Assembly (NCBI GenBank): GCA_964437425.1 | Contig: CAYTGO010000033.1 | Location: forward strand, 1-32,990 | From: Scalindua sp964437425 | Lineage (GTDB): Bacteria > Planctomycetota > Brocadiia > Brocadiales > Scalinduaceae | DNA length: 32,990 nt | Direction: 5' to 3' | Part shown: positions 16,412 to 24,766 of the stretch, piece by piece | How positions within the stretch are numbered: position 1 is the first letter of the stretch | Layout of the letters: each line of letters begins with the position of its first letter | Position numbers and translations under genes: made by a program | The notes under the pieces: generated by a model | Database searches by the model: none | Seen by the model: the letters and a program-made list of their open reading frames with translations, nothing else | What the model was told of the DNA's origin: nothing

Positions 16412-17254
16412 CTATAAAGATATCGTTTCTTTTATTGTAAACCCTTTTTCCGCCTTTTCTACTTTTACCGCTTCTGTAACAGGGTCATGTTCGAAGAAGA
16501 GAATCCAATCTCCCTCACAAGCCCTTGTCAGTAATTTCTCTTTGTCTTCAACTGATGTTATCGGATTAATGTCATAACTTGGGATATATGGCAATCTGAT
16601 GTGTGATGTAAAAGGTATTACATCACCGCAGTAAACGAGTGTATCTATTCCGTCCGATATCTTTACAAGCTGCTGGCCTATAGTGTGGCCATCATAGATT
16701 ATGACGTCAATGTTTGGCAATATCATGGCGTATCCGTCTATTAGGCGAAGCTTCCCTTCTCTTTCTATTGTTTTGAAATCTTCATTGATAAAACTGCCCT
16801 TATCCTTTTCACTCGGTTTTGATGCCCACTCGTGATGTGTTTTCTGGACATAATATGTCGCATTTGGAAATGTAAACTTCTGTTTCTTGCCTTTTAAATA
16901 AGTTGCTCCTCCAACATGGTCAAGATGAAGATGGGTCAGAATTACATCCGTTATATCTTTCGTTTCCAGATCATATTCTTCCAGTGACGCTTCCAGGTTG
17001 TGTTCAGTCTGGTCTAATTTGTAGATTTTCTGACTCTTTTTTGACAACTTTGTACCGATGCCGGTGTCAATAAGGATTTTACGTTTATCATCCATGATGA
17101 GCAGTGATCGGAGGGCCATATCTATTCTGTTTTTATCATCTGCAGGATGAAGCTTGCTCCACAACTCCTTTGGTACAATTCCAAACATTGCACCACCGTC
17201 AAGGGCAAACCTCCCGGTCTCAATCGAATGTAGTTCATATTGCCCAATCTTCAT
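16412..17254 (-). CDS. MBL-fold metallohydrolase (AHL-lactonase-like subgroup)
   Basis: 280 residues without a signal peptide, so cytoplasmic. The dinuclear zinc site is complete: HLHLDH at 108-113 (H108, H110, D112, H113), H190 in DGHTIGQ, D211 in VYCGDV and H256 in FFEHD. The N-terminal strands (ELHSIETGRF, then ILIDTGIG at 60-67) and overall length match lactonase or quorum-quenching-type MBL hydrolases, though substrate cannot be told from sequence and many such enzymes act on other esters or thioesters. ATG 17254 is the start. It is the first gene of the minus-strand run leading to the SDR protein, clpC and the ClC gene, and is divergent from aconitase across about 250 bases containing two palindromes. 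Confidence 0.87.
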   Translation of the reverse strand: MKIGQYELHSIETGRFALDGGAMFGIVPKELWSKLHPADDKNRIDMALRSLLIMDDKRKILIDTGIGTKLSKKSQKIYKLDQTEHNLEASLEEYDLETKDITDVILTHLHLDHVGGATYLKGKKQKFTFPNATYYVQKTHHEWASKPSEKDKGSFINEDFKTIEREGKLRLIDGYAMILPNIDVIIYDGHTIGQQLVKISDGIDTLVYCGDVIPFTSHIRLPYIPSYDINPITSVEDKEKLLTRACEGDWILFFEHDPVTEAVKVEKAEKGFTIKETISL

Positions 17255-17282
17255 AAAGCAGTTCCTTTCGTCTATTTTCTTA

Positions 17283-17315
17283 CTAAGCTGAGCTTAGATA
17301 TCTTTACCGGTAAAG
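17283..17315. promoter_or_regulatory. Two adjacent palindromes, candidate operators
   Basis: CTAAGCT-G-AGCTTAG (17283-17297) and CTTTACCGGTAAAG (17302-17315) lie four bases apart in the divergent region between the MBL gene and aconitase. Both have perfect 7-base arms. They are about 30 to 60 bases upstream of the MBL start codon, a position suited to a repressor or activator of either gene. Confidence 0.4.
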
Positions 17316-17352
17316 TGATGAGTCCTGTCATTCCCGTCCGTCTGTCAAAATG

Positions 17353-17390
17353 TTGAGCAGGGTTGCACTTGTGCTATATTATGGTATCAT
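17353..17390 (+). promoter_or_regulatory. Candidate promoter(s) for aconitase
   Basis: Two overlapping sigma70-like pairs: TTGAGC (17353-17358) with TATATT (17375-17380), and TTGCAC (17363-17368) with TATCAT (17385-17390), both with 16-base spacers. A leader of 105-120 bases would result. A second TATAAT at 17461-17466 lacks a good -35. Confidence 0.35.
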
Positions 17391-17502
17391 GCCTTTTGTT
17401 ACTTGTCTTCAAACTACTCACAGGCAGGCTGCTTTAGATCGCGTCAAATCTGCTTGCTGCTATAATATATAGAGAAGAAATGAGCATTACAAGGGGGAAA
17501 AT

Positions 17503-19764
17503 ATGACAATTGAGATATGTAAAAAATTATATAAGGACTTAAATGAAAAACACCAGAAAGCGCGAGATGTACTGGGGCGTGGCTTGACTCTTACGGAAAA
17601 AACCCTTTATTCTCATATGAAGCTGGAGGAGATAAAACCATATACTCGAAAGGAATCTAACGTAGATCTGTATCCGGATCGGGTTGCCATGCAGGACGCG
17701 ACTGCTCAAATGGCGATATTACAATTTATGTCGTCAGGTGTGCCATCTGTGCGAGTACCGACCACCGTCCATTGTGATCACCTGATACTGGCACATCAGG
17801 GTGTAAAAGACGACCTGCCGGTAGCAAAGATGACCAATAAGGAGGTCTTTGACTTTTTGTCTTCTACTGCAAATAAGTATGGTATGGGTTTCTGGAATCC
17901 GGGAGCAGGTATTATACATCAGGTAGTTTTAGAGAATTATGCCTTTCCCGGTGGCTTGCTTATCGGTACTGATTCACACACCCCTAATGGGGGAGGTTTG
18001 GGTATGCTGGCAATTGGTGTGGGTGGAGCGGATGCAGTAGACGTTATGGTAGGATTGCCTTTTGGTATAAAGTGGCCCGGTGTTATAGGTATAAAATTAA
18101 CCGGTAAATTATCCGGCTGGTCATCTTCCAAGGACGTTATCCTGAGAGTAATGGAAGAACTTACCGTCAAAGGGGGAACCGGTTCTGTTGTCGAATATTT
18201 CGGGGATGGTGCGGCTTCAATTTCATGTACGGGTAAGGCAACTATCTGTAATATGGGGGCGGAACATGGTGCCACAACATCTACTTTTCCTTTCGATTCA
18301 AGGATGTCGGATTATCTGAGAACAACAGACAGATCTGAAATAGCCGCTTTAGCTGAGGAATATTCAGAGTACTTCAGGGCTGATGATGAGGTATATGCAG
18401 ATCCTGAAAAATATTATGATAAGATTATTGAAATAAACTTATCAGAACTTGAGCCGTTGGTCTGCGGTCCTCATACACCTGATAAGGTACGTTCTCTTTC
18501 AGGTTTCAAAGACGAAATAGTTAAGGAAGATTATCCTGATAATATTAAATTTGCTCTTATCGGTTCATGCACAAACTCTTCTTATGAGGACATGGGGCGT
18601 GCTGCCGCTGTGGCAAGGGATGCAGTTGCCAAAGGACTGAAACTGGCAATCCCACTGCTGGTGACACCGGGATCAAACCTGATAGAAGATACCATTAAAC
18701 GCGATGGACAGATGAAAGCCCTGACTGATGCCGGTGCAACCGTGTTGGCCAACGCTTGTGGCCCCTGTATAGGACAGTGGAAACGGACAGATATCAAAAA
18801 AGGTGAGAGAAACACCATTGTTAATTCTTATAATAGAAATTTTCGTGCCCGTAACGATGGCAACACAGAGACACTCTCATTTATCAGCTCTCCCGAAATT
18901 GTAACTGCATACGCCTTCTCAGGGTCTCTCTCCTTCAACCCGATGACAGATAAAATAAAAACGGTTTCCGGGCAGGAAGTGATGCTGGAAGAGCCAACTG
19001 CGGAAGATCTGCCATCTGCCGGATTTACCGGTTGCGGTAAGGGCTATGTGCTTCCCGTGGAAGATGGTTCAAAAGTGAAGATTAATATCAATGCGGAATC
19101 AGAACGTCTTCAGGTATTAGCCCCTTTTACGCCATGGGATGGTAATGATATTGTAGATGCTCTTTTGTTGTTAAAAGCTTCAGGAAAATGTACAACCGAT
19201 CATATTTCTCCGGCGGGGCCGTGGCTGAAGTTCAGAGGACATCTGGACCACATATCTGATAATGCCTTTTTTGGAGCCATAAACTCGTTTGATGGTTCAG
19301 CCGGTACAGGCAAAAACCAGTTCACCGGTAAGAGCGGTATAAGGTTCTCAGATATTGCCCGTGATTACAGGGAACGTGGAGTTCCATGGGTTGTTGTAGG
19401 TGATGAAAACTATGGAGAGGGTTCTTCGCGTGAACATGCTGCCATGTCTCCAAGATTTCTTGGCGCTGTTGCAGTAATCGTTCGTTCATTCGCCAGAATC
19501 CACGAGACTAATTTAAAGAAACAGGGTGTCCTTCCTCTGACATTTGTTGAACCGGCTGATTATGACAAATTCCGTGAGGATGACAAGGTGTCGATAACCG
19601 GTTTGGACGGTTTGACTCCTGGCAAAAATATTACCGTAAAAATCAAGCACAGTGACGGGACAGAAGAGGACCTGGAAACTAAACATACTATGTCGGAACA
19701 GCAGATAGAATGGTTCCGCGCAGGATCTGCCCTCAATAAAATTGCTAAGGATTTGGCTGGATAA
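17503..19764 (+). CDS. acn: Aconitate hydratase, mitochondrial-size type
   Basis: 753 residues, the size of the mitochondrial-type aconitase rather than the roughly 890-residue bacterial AcnA. It interconverts citrate and isocitrate with a [4Fe-4S] cluster in the cytoplasm. Cluster ligands are C356 in GSCTNSS and C419/C422 in NACGPCIGQW. Other landmarks are LIGTDSHTPNGGGLGMLAIGVGGADAV in the first domain, KCTTDHISPAG, and GEGSSREHAAMSPRFLGA in the swivel domain, which carries the catalytic Ser and Arg. ATG 17503 follows AAGGGGG. It could serve an oxidative or reductive TCA cycle together with the Kor complex later in the window. A K+ channel gene follows on the same strand after 126 bases with its own possible promoter. 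Confidence 0.95.
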   Translation: MTIEICKKLYKDLNEKHQKARDVLGRGLTLTEKTLYSHMKLEEIKPYTRKESNVDLYPDRVAMQDATAQMAILQFMSSGVPSVRVPTTVHCDHLILAHQGVKDDLPVAKMTNKEVFDFLSSTANKYGMGFWNPGAGIIHQVVLENYAFPGGLLIGTDSHTPNGGGLGMLAIGVGGADAVDVMVGLPFGIKWPGVIGIKLTGKLSGWSSSKDVILRVMEELTVKGGTGSVVEYFGDGAASISCTGKATICNMGAEHGATTSTFPFDSRMSDYLRTTDRSEIAALAEEYSEYFRADDEVYADPEKYYDKIIEINLSELEPLVCGPHTPDKVRSLSGFKDEIVKEDYPDNIKFALIGSCTNSSYEDMGRAAAVARDAVAKGLKLAIPLLVTPGSNLIEDTIKRDGQMKALTDAGATVLANACGPCIGQWKRTDIKKGERNTIVNSYNRNFRARNDGNTETLSFISSPEIVTAYAFSGSLSFNPMTDKIKTVSGQEVMLEEPTAEDLPSAGFTGCGKGYVLPVEDGSKVKININAESERLQVLAPFTPWDGNDIVDALLLLKASGKCTTDHISPAGPWLKFRGHLDHISDNAFFGAINSFDGSAGTGKNQFTGKSGIRFSDIARDYRERGVPWVVVGDENYGEGSSREHAAMSPRFLGAVAVIVRSFARIHETNLKKQGVLPLTFVEPADYDKFREDDKVSITGLDGLTPGKNITVKIKHSDGTEEDLETKHTMSEQQIEWFRAGSALNKIAKDLAG

Positions 19765-19778
19765 CTTCAGGTAAATTC

Positions 19779-19807
19779 TTGACTTATGTACTGGATTGTT
19801 GTAATTT
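19779..19807 (+). promoter_or_regulatory. Candidate promoter for K+ channel gene
   Basis: TTGACT (19779-19784), a 17-base spacer, then TAATTT (19802-19807), 84 bases before the start codon. A good -35 and fair -10. Confidence 0.35.
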
Positions 19808-19890
19808 TCCAGCTGACAAGTCTAAAGTGACATAAGCGATCTACATCATTATTTTGATACAGAATATAATTTCATAATTTTCCATCCTTA

Positions 19891-20949
19891 ATGAAAGATA
19901 GTGCAAACACATTTAGAAAAAAGCTAATTATTTCCCTGATCCTTTTTATTATTGTTTTACTGTCAGGTACTGCCGGTTACTATTATATCGAGGGATGGGA
20001 AGTCTTTGATTCCCTCTACATGACTGTTATTACCCTATCAACGGTAGGGTTTCATGAAATAGAACCACTTTCAAAAACTGGAAAGGCCTTTACTATCGGC
20101 CTGATATTTTTTAGTCTGGGCGTTGTTGCATTTGCAGTAAATTACGGGTTAAAGGCTATATTCGAAGGTGAAATTCAGGATGTATTCGGGAGGAGAAAAT
20201 TGAAGAAGACATTAGATTCGTTACAAAACCACTACATTGTCTGCGGCTATGGCCGTATGGGCAAGGTAATCTGCAATGAATTAAAGCGTAAGGGGATCCA
20301 AACTGTAATCGTGGAAAAAGAACCCCGGGAACTCGATGTAGATGATGATGTCATAATTGTCTATGGAGACGCGACAAGAGATGATCTTCTTAAGAGCGTA
20401 GGTATAGAAAAAGCAAAAGGGCTTATATCAGTTCTTGATTCGGACGCTCAGAATCTTTACGTTGTACTCAGTGCAAGGGGGTTGAATAAGAAGCTCTTCA
20501 TAGTCGCAAGAGCAAATGAAGAGGGGGCGGATTACAAGCTGACAAGAGCGGGGGCGGACAAGGTTGTCTCACCATATCATATTGGAGGCATCAGGATCGC
20601 CCACACCATACTTAAACCAACTGTAGTAGACTTTCTGGAATTAACGGCAAAAGCCGGTAATATGGAAATTCAGATAGAGGAGGTTGTAGTAGAAGAGGCG
20701 TCTGCATTGGCAGGTAAAACCATCAAAGACGCAGACATTAGAGCAAAAAACTGGGTAGTAATTGTAGCTCTGAAAAAAGAGAATGGAAAGATATTGTTTA
20801 ATCCCCGTGCCAATACCATGATAGAGGTGGGAGATAAGGTTGCCGTGATAGGGGAACCGGAACACTTTACTCAGTTTGAAAAAATGGCCAGGGGGAAAAG
20901 GAAACCAGCCCAGCCCGATAAAATATCAAACGCTCTTCCTGAATTTTAA
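19891..20949 (+). CDS. TrkA-N/RCK-regulated two-helix K+ channel
   Basis: 352 residues with the 2TM-pore-RCK plan. TM1 is about 11-31 and TM2 about 66-88, with between them the filter ITLSTVGFHE (47-56), a TVGFxE variant of the TVGYGD selectivity filter. Then come an RCK/TrkA-N Rossmann domain starting HYIVCGYGRMG (114-124), with VIVEKEP after the next strand and VYGDATRDDLL, and a TrkA-C domain (about 250-335). It should be an inner-membrane tetrameric potassium channel gated by a ligand or nucleotide bound at the RCK ring. ATG 19891 has no clear Shine-Dalgarno site. It ends convergent with the molybdopterin oxidoreductase gene. The tail after residue 335 is basic and proline-containing. Confidence 0.9.
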   Translation: MKDSANTFRKKLIISLILFIIVLLSGTAGYYYIEGWEVFDSLYMTVITLSTVGFHEIEPLSKTGKAFTIGLIFFSLGVVAFAVNYGLKAIFEGEIQDVFGRRKLKKTLDSLQNHYIVCGYGRMGKVICNELKRKGIQTVIVEKEPRELDVDDDVIIVYGDATRDDLLKSVGIEKAKGLISVLDSDAQNLYVVLSARGLNKKLFIVARANEEGADYKLTRAGADKVVSPYHIGGIRIAHTILKPTVVDFLELTAKAGNMEIQIEEVVVEEASALAGKTIKDADIRAKNWVVIVALKKENGKILFNPRANTMIEVGDKVAVIGEPEHFTQFEKMARGKRKPAQPDKISNALPEF

Positions 20950-20981
20950 ATACACAGTTTTTCACTCTTATCCATTTCGCA

Positions 20982-22943
20982 TTACAGCTTTTCAATCTCA
21001 ATGTAGGTGGAGTTATATGTTGCGTTGCCTCCAAAATCCTGGACAATATCCGGCGTCAGGGTGTTTGCTCCTTTGCCCTCACACAGCTTAGACCACAGCC
21101 CTCCGTAGGCTAAAGTAACTCCCTGTTTTATATCCTTAGTAGGACGTGCCTTCATGTTCAAGGTGTCCTGGTCATTTTTTAATACGACCCAATCCCCTTC
21201 TTTTATACCTTTCTTCTTTGCATCTTCATCATTAATCAGGACGATTGGTTCTATCTCTTTCTTCCAGATATTATGAAACTGAGATCGTGTGATGCGTTTA
21301 TGATTTACCGTTAGAAACTGGAATGGGTACGAGCTCTTTTCCTCTTCATAGTAACCGGGGAGAGGTGGAATATTAGCTTTTTCAGCAAGTTGAGAGTACA
21401 TTTCAATCTTACCGGACGGAGTGAGATATTCGTCTTGCGGTCTGGGTTTCATTTTACAGTAACCATTCTGTTCCAGGTCTTTCAATGTAAAATCCACTGC
21501 CTTGCTTCTGCTAAGGAACTCTTCTGCTACTTCATGTTCCGGTGGGAAGAGCTCTTTCGTATTCAGGCCAAGAGCCTCAGAAAGTTCTCTAAAGACCTGG
21601 TAGTTGGGTTTTGACTCACCAAGAGGTTCGATTGCCTTTTGGTTTATGGAGAGATAGTTGTGGTAATAACATATATGGATATCAAATGACTCCAGGAAAC
21701 TTGGTGCAGGCAGGACAATGTCCGCGTAGCTGCAGGTATCATTTAAAAAGATATCATGCACAACCGTAAAGATATCTTCACTCTCCATACCCTTCCTTAC
21801 CAGTGCCTGATTTGGGAGGTTTACCAGGGGATTGGTGTTGAAGACAAAAAGGAATTTTATCTCTTCAGCCTCAAGTAACTTACCGAGTTGTGCCATGTTA
21901 CGCATCTTCTGGGTTTTCGGCGTTTCCGGGTTGATAAGGTGTTTGCCCTGGAGAAAGGCAAGGTCTATTTCTCTGTCTGTATTGCTGTAATGCACCCTGA
22001 ATCCACCTACCAGAGGCGGGAGGAGGGCAATCGTCCTTGCGGCTTCACCGCCGTAAAGATGTTTCTGGATACCGAACCCAAGATGAATGAAGCTCGGCCT
22101 TATCCGATACAGATCTTCTGCCAACTCTCTAATATCTTCTACAGGTAAGTCTGTTATTCTTGAAACCCTTTCAAGGCCAAAATCCTCAGCTACTTCCCTG
22201 AACTGTTCAAAACCGTGTGTATATTTTTCTACATGTTCCTTGTCGTACATATTGTTTGATATCAGATAATTTGCAATACCCAGTGCAAGGACACCGTCAG
22301 TGTTTGGCTTAATGGCGAGGTGCTTTCCTAGCTGGCCTGTTTTTAAGGGATCGATGACGTAGAACTTTGCTCCGTTACGGACCGCCTGCTTTACCATATT
22401 ATATCCGTGCAGGTTGCTCCATGGCCCGTTCAATCCCCAGAATATAATAAGTTTGGAAGTGTGAATCTCTTCCGGATCAAGGCCCCAGAATCCGCCATAC
22501 ACATACTGCATGGCTGTTCGTCCTGCGTTTGAACATACTGTAGGTGAGCAATTACTGGTGCCTAGTGTAGTGAAGATTCGCTGGGGCAATTGCTTATTAA
22601 GCAGTCCCATGTGGCCATAATAGTGAAACGGCAATATAGCTTCTGCCCCGTGTCTGGACTGAACATTTTCCATCTGGTGCGCAATTACCCTATAAGCCTC
22701 TTCCCACGTAATCTCTTTGAAATTGTCACTCCCTTTCTTTCCTACTCTTTTCAGAGGACGTTTCAGGCGCTCGGGAGAATATACAAACTTTAAGGCATTT
22801 TGTATCTTCCAGCAGAGGAATCCCTGCGTTATAGGGTGTTCAGGACTGCCCTGAAGCTTGATGGCCTTACCATCTTCAACTGTTGTAATCATGGCACAGG
22901 TATCGTAGCAATCTCTTGGGCATGTATTAAAATATTTTTCCAT
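20982..22943 (-). CDS. Cytoplasmic molybdopterin oxidoreductase, DMSO-reductase family
   Basis: 653 residues with no Tat signal, so likely cytoplasmic. The N-terminal [4Fe-4S] motif is C8-x3-C12-x3-C16 (TCPRDCYDTC) with the fourth ligand C44 in GFLCWK. The molybdopterin domain follows (PERLKRPLKRVG, ITWEEAYRVIAHQM, IIFWGLNGPWSNLH), then a C-terminal dinucleotide-binding domain (LTVNHKRITRSQFHN, GDWVVLKN). C137 in SPTVCSNAG is a candidate Mo/W ligand by position. Members with this CPRDCYDTC opening are found beside polysulfide, formate and hydroxylase-type enzymes, so the substrate cannot be set. No iron-sulfur or membrane subunit is adjacent, so the electron partner is unknown. Tungsten rather than molybdenum is possible. 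ATG 22943. Confidence 0.88.
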   Translation of the reverse strand: MEKYFNTCPRDCYDTCAMITTVEDGKAIKLQGSPEHPITQGFLCWKIQNALKFVYSPERLKRPLKRVGKKGSDNFKEITWEEAYRVIAHQMENVQSRHGAEAILPFHYYGHMGLLNKQLPQRIFTTLGTSNCSPTVCSNAGRTAMQYVYGGFWGLDPEEIHTSKLIIFWGLNGPWSNLHGYNMVKQAVRNGAKFYVIDPLKTGQLGKHLAIKPNTDGVLALGIANYLISNNMYDKEHVEKYTHGFEQFREVAEDFGLERVSRITDLPVEDIRELAEDLYRIRPSFIHLGFGIQKHLYGGEAARTIALLPPLVGGFRVHYSNTDREIDLAFLQGKHLINPETPKTQKMRNMAQLGKLLEAEEIKFLFVFNTNPLVNLPNQALVRKGMESEDIFTVVHDIFLNDTCSYADIVLPAPSFLESFDIHICYYHNYLSINQKAIEPLGESKPNYQVFRELSEALGLNTKELFPPEHEVAEEFLSRSKAVDFTLKDLEQNGYCKMKPRPQDEYLTPSGKIEMYSQLAEKANIPPLPGYYEEEKSSYPFQFLTVNHKRITRSQFHNIWKKEIEPIVLINDEDAKKKGIKEGDWVVLKNDQDTLNMKARPTKDIKQGVTLAYGGLWSKLCEGKGANTLTPDIVQDFGGNATYNSTYIEIEKL

Positions 22944-22975
22944 AGTTTTATATATGTTGAGCGATAGTAAATCCT

Positions 22976-23064
22976 AGTAGCCGCAGGCTTAAGCCTGCGT
23001 TTCTCATAATCTGATGGATATGATAATTACAACTAAGTTACGCAACCCGAAGGTTGCGGCTACT
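22976..23064. repeat. REP/BIME-like double-hairpin palindromic element
   Basis: An 89-base element in the gap upstream of the molybdopterin gene. Its outer arms are an inverted repeat, AGTAGCCGCA (22976-22985) and TGCGGCTACT (23055-23064). The left half holds the perfect palindrome CGCAGGCTTAAGCCTGCG (22982-22999); the right half folds as CGCAACC-CGAA-GGTTGCG (23041-23058), a 7-bp stem with a CGAA loop. It is more GC-rich than its surroundings. The form is that of repetitive extragenic palindromes mobilised by REP-associated (RAYT/IS200-like) transposases. No transposase is present here, and copy number cannot be seen from one window. Confidence 0.65.
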
Positions 23065-23173
23065 TAAATCACTAAGTTTGATTTTAAGGAAAAAACAGAA
23101 TAAAGAAGGAAGTATTTTAGCATATTCAGGCGATTAAAAAAATGTTTTGATCTACCTTCCTAGAAAATAGCCA

Positions 23174-23854
23174 TTATTTGAACATCTTGATCAAACATAA
23201 TTCAACAGTGTCTAAACTATACTCAATTTCACCACCCTTATAATACCTTAACAGCCCCGGCTGCAGTCTGTACCTTTTGGGTATTATTTCACAAAAGCAG
23301 GAATTACATAACCTGTAATTAGCTTTTCTTTCTACAATGGCCTTATCAATAAGTTCCTCTTCTGTATTGTGACGGGAACAGATAAATGCAAGATCTTGAA
23401 ACATACCTACCTTTACTACCCTCAGAAAATGGCAGTCTTTTCTATGCAGGATGCCCGTAAACGGTTCAATGACCCATCCGTAGTATTTACAGCATTTTGC
23501 TGTACAGGGGTCGTAGTATGTAGCCTTTAAGTCACAACTTTTACATTTTACAAACCCTTTGCTAAATGCTAATTCAAGTTCCGAGCATAACAGATAATCA
23601 TGAGAATCAATATCCTCTAATAACTCACAGGTTCTGGAATGCAGTATTCTCTCTTCCTCTTTCCCTTCGTGCTTTTTTATAATACCAATTGCTTTTATAA
23701 ACATAGTGCAACAGTAGTTCCTACATTTGATCTCATCACCCATAGTGAATCCGGGAATTCCTGTTTTTGGCAAAAAAACAGCCCCTGCTATAATTAAGCT
23801 TATAATTATACTATTCCAACAATGTGTTTTGAAAATATTCATGTTTATCTTCAT
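23174..23854 (-). CDS. Exported Cys-rich protein with duplicated H-x3-C/C-x2-C module
   Basis: 226 residues from ATG 23854, chosen because GGAAAG lies nine bases upstream; a TTG at 23902 would add 16 residues. A hydrophobic segment at about 14-30 is a signal peptide or anchor. Two copies of a possible metal site follow: H72-x3-C76 with C104-x2-C107, and H137-x3-C141 with C183-x2-C186. The flanks of the two copies resemble each other (ILHSRTC and ILHRKDC; FVKCKSC and YRLCNSC). The pattern recalls Ada-type zinc modules. Between them is another Cys group (C117, C121, C122), and before them KCRNYCC. No named family recognised; a periplasmic metal-binding role is inference. It stands alone between the REP-like element and a plus-strand gene. 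Confidence 0.65.
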   Translation of the reverse strand: MKINMNIFKTHCWNSIIISLIIAGAVFLPKTGIPGFTMGDEIKCRNYCCTMFIKAIGIIKKHEGKEEERILHSRTCELLEDIDSHDYLLCSELELAFSKGFVKCKSCDLKATYYDPCTAKCCKYYGWVIEPFTGILHRKDCHFLRVVKVGMFQDLAFICSRHNTEEELIDKAIVERKANYRLCNSCFCEIIPKRYRLQPGLLRYYKGGEIEYSLDTVELCLIKMFK

Positions 23855-24085
23855 AGCATTTATCTTTCCGGAGAAAGTATCTGCCCTCTTTATAAGGATC
23901 AATTATCTGCCTTTATACTACAGCCTTTCTACTTTTTTTACCACCCTCTTTGTGCTCTTCGTATTTCGATAGTAACGACTTTTTTAGTATAATTTATGTG
24001 CGGTTTTTCCTATACTAAGGCTGAACACAGATTAGTACGTATCAAGGCGGTTATTAAAACTTATCAGGTTTTCCGGGAGAAGATA

Positions 24086-24646
24086 ATGTCTATTGCGGTT
24101 GTAGTTAAGAAAGATAATAAAATAGTTATTGGCGCAGACACATTACAGTGCTTTGATTCTAATACGACAAGTGTCGATAATCTGTATGAAACTAAGTTGA
24201 GGCGCATAGGTTCTGCGGTGGTTGCCGGTGCCGGTTGGGGCCTATATGACAACATCCTGGATGATTATCTGAAAGGTAAAAAACAGGTCAGATTAACAAC
24301 CAAACAGCAGATTTTTCTGTTTTTCAAGAAGCTATGGCCGGTCTTGCATGAGAAATATTCATTTGTAAAGAATCAATGTGATGATGCAGATTCACCGTTT
24401 GGTGAGCTGGATTCATCATTTCTGATAGCTACGAAAAAACGAATCTTTTTTGTGTCATCAAATATGTGTGTAACAGAGTTCCTGAAATTTTACGCTATCG
24501 GGGCTGGCCGTGATTACGCGATTGGAGCGATGCACGTACTGTATGATCAAAAAAAGAGCGCGGAGGAGATAGCCAGACTGGCGATAGAAGCCGCCATTTC
24601 AAATAACGTATACTGTGGTGGAAACATTGAAATAATTAATCCCTGA
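24086..24646 (+). CDS. HslV/proteasome-like Ntn hydrolase with N-terminal Ser
   Basis: 186 residues from ATG 24086 (GGGAGA eight bases upstream). An upstream ATG at 23996 would bury the nucleophile under 30 residues and is rejected. After Met removal the chain begins SIAVVVKKDNKIVIGAD. Ser takes the place of the proteasome/HslV Thr1, the Asp17 equivalent is in IGAD, and KLRR aligns with the Lys33 region KVRR of HslV. AGAGWGLYDNIL matches HslV's next helix, and GRDYAIGAMHVLYDQKKSAEEIARLAIEAA matches its helix pair near the end. So the fold is the T1 peptidase family, here probably with a Ser nucleophile. It is not next to an ATPase gene; hslU lies about 24 kb upstream. It might be a self-contained peptidase, or partner HslU. 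Confidence 0.75.
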   Translation: MSIAVVVKKDNKIVIGADTLQCFDSNTTSVDNLYETKLRRIGSAVVAGAGWGLYDNILDDYLKGKKQVRLTTKQQIFLFFKKLWPVLHEKYSFVKNQCDDADSPFGELDSSFLIATKKRIFFVSSNMCVTEFLKFYAIGAGRDYAIGAMHVLYDQKKSAEEIARLAIEAAISNNVYCGGNIEIINP

Positions 24647-24766
24647 AGAATAGATATTTCAGACAGAATTACTGGATGATCAGAGATTAATACATATCGT
24701 AACTTCAACTAATGAGTGCAAATCACAAGTATACAATTGCCATCCAGCTGCAGTTTTTGGCGAAAT

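Noticed and set aside
20876..22793. Plus-strand frames opposite the molybdopterin oxidoreductase
   Set aside because: Antisense shadows of an intact gene; composition is not protein-like.
23996..24085. N-terminal extension of the HslV-like protein from ATG 23996
   Set aside because: It lacks a good ribosome site, does not resemble the family and would block the N-terminal nucleophile; ATG 24086 has GGGAGA in place.
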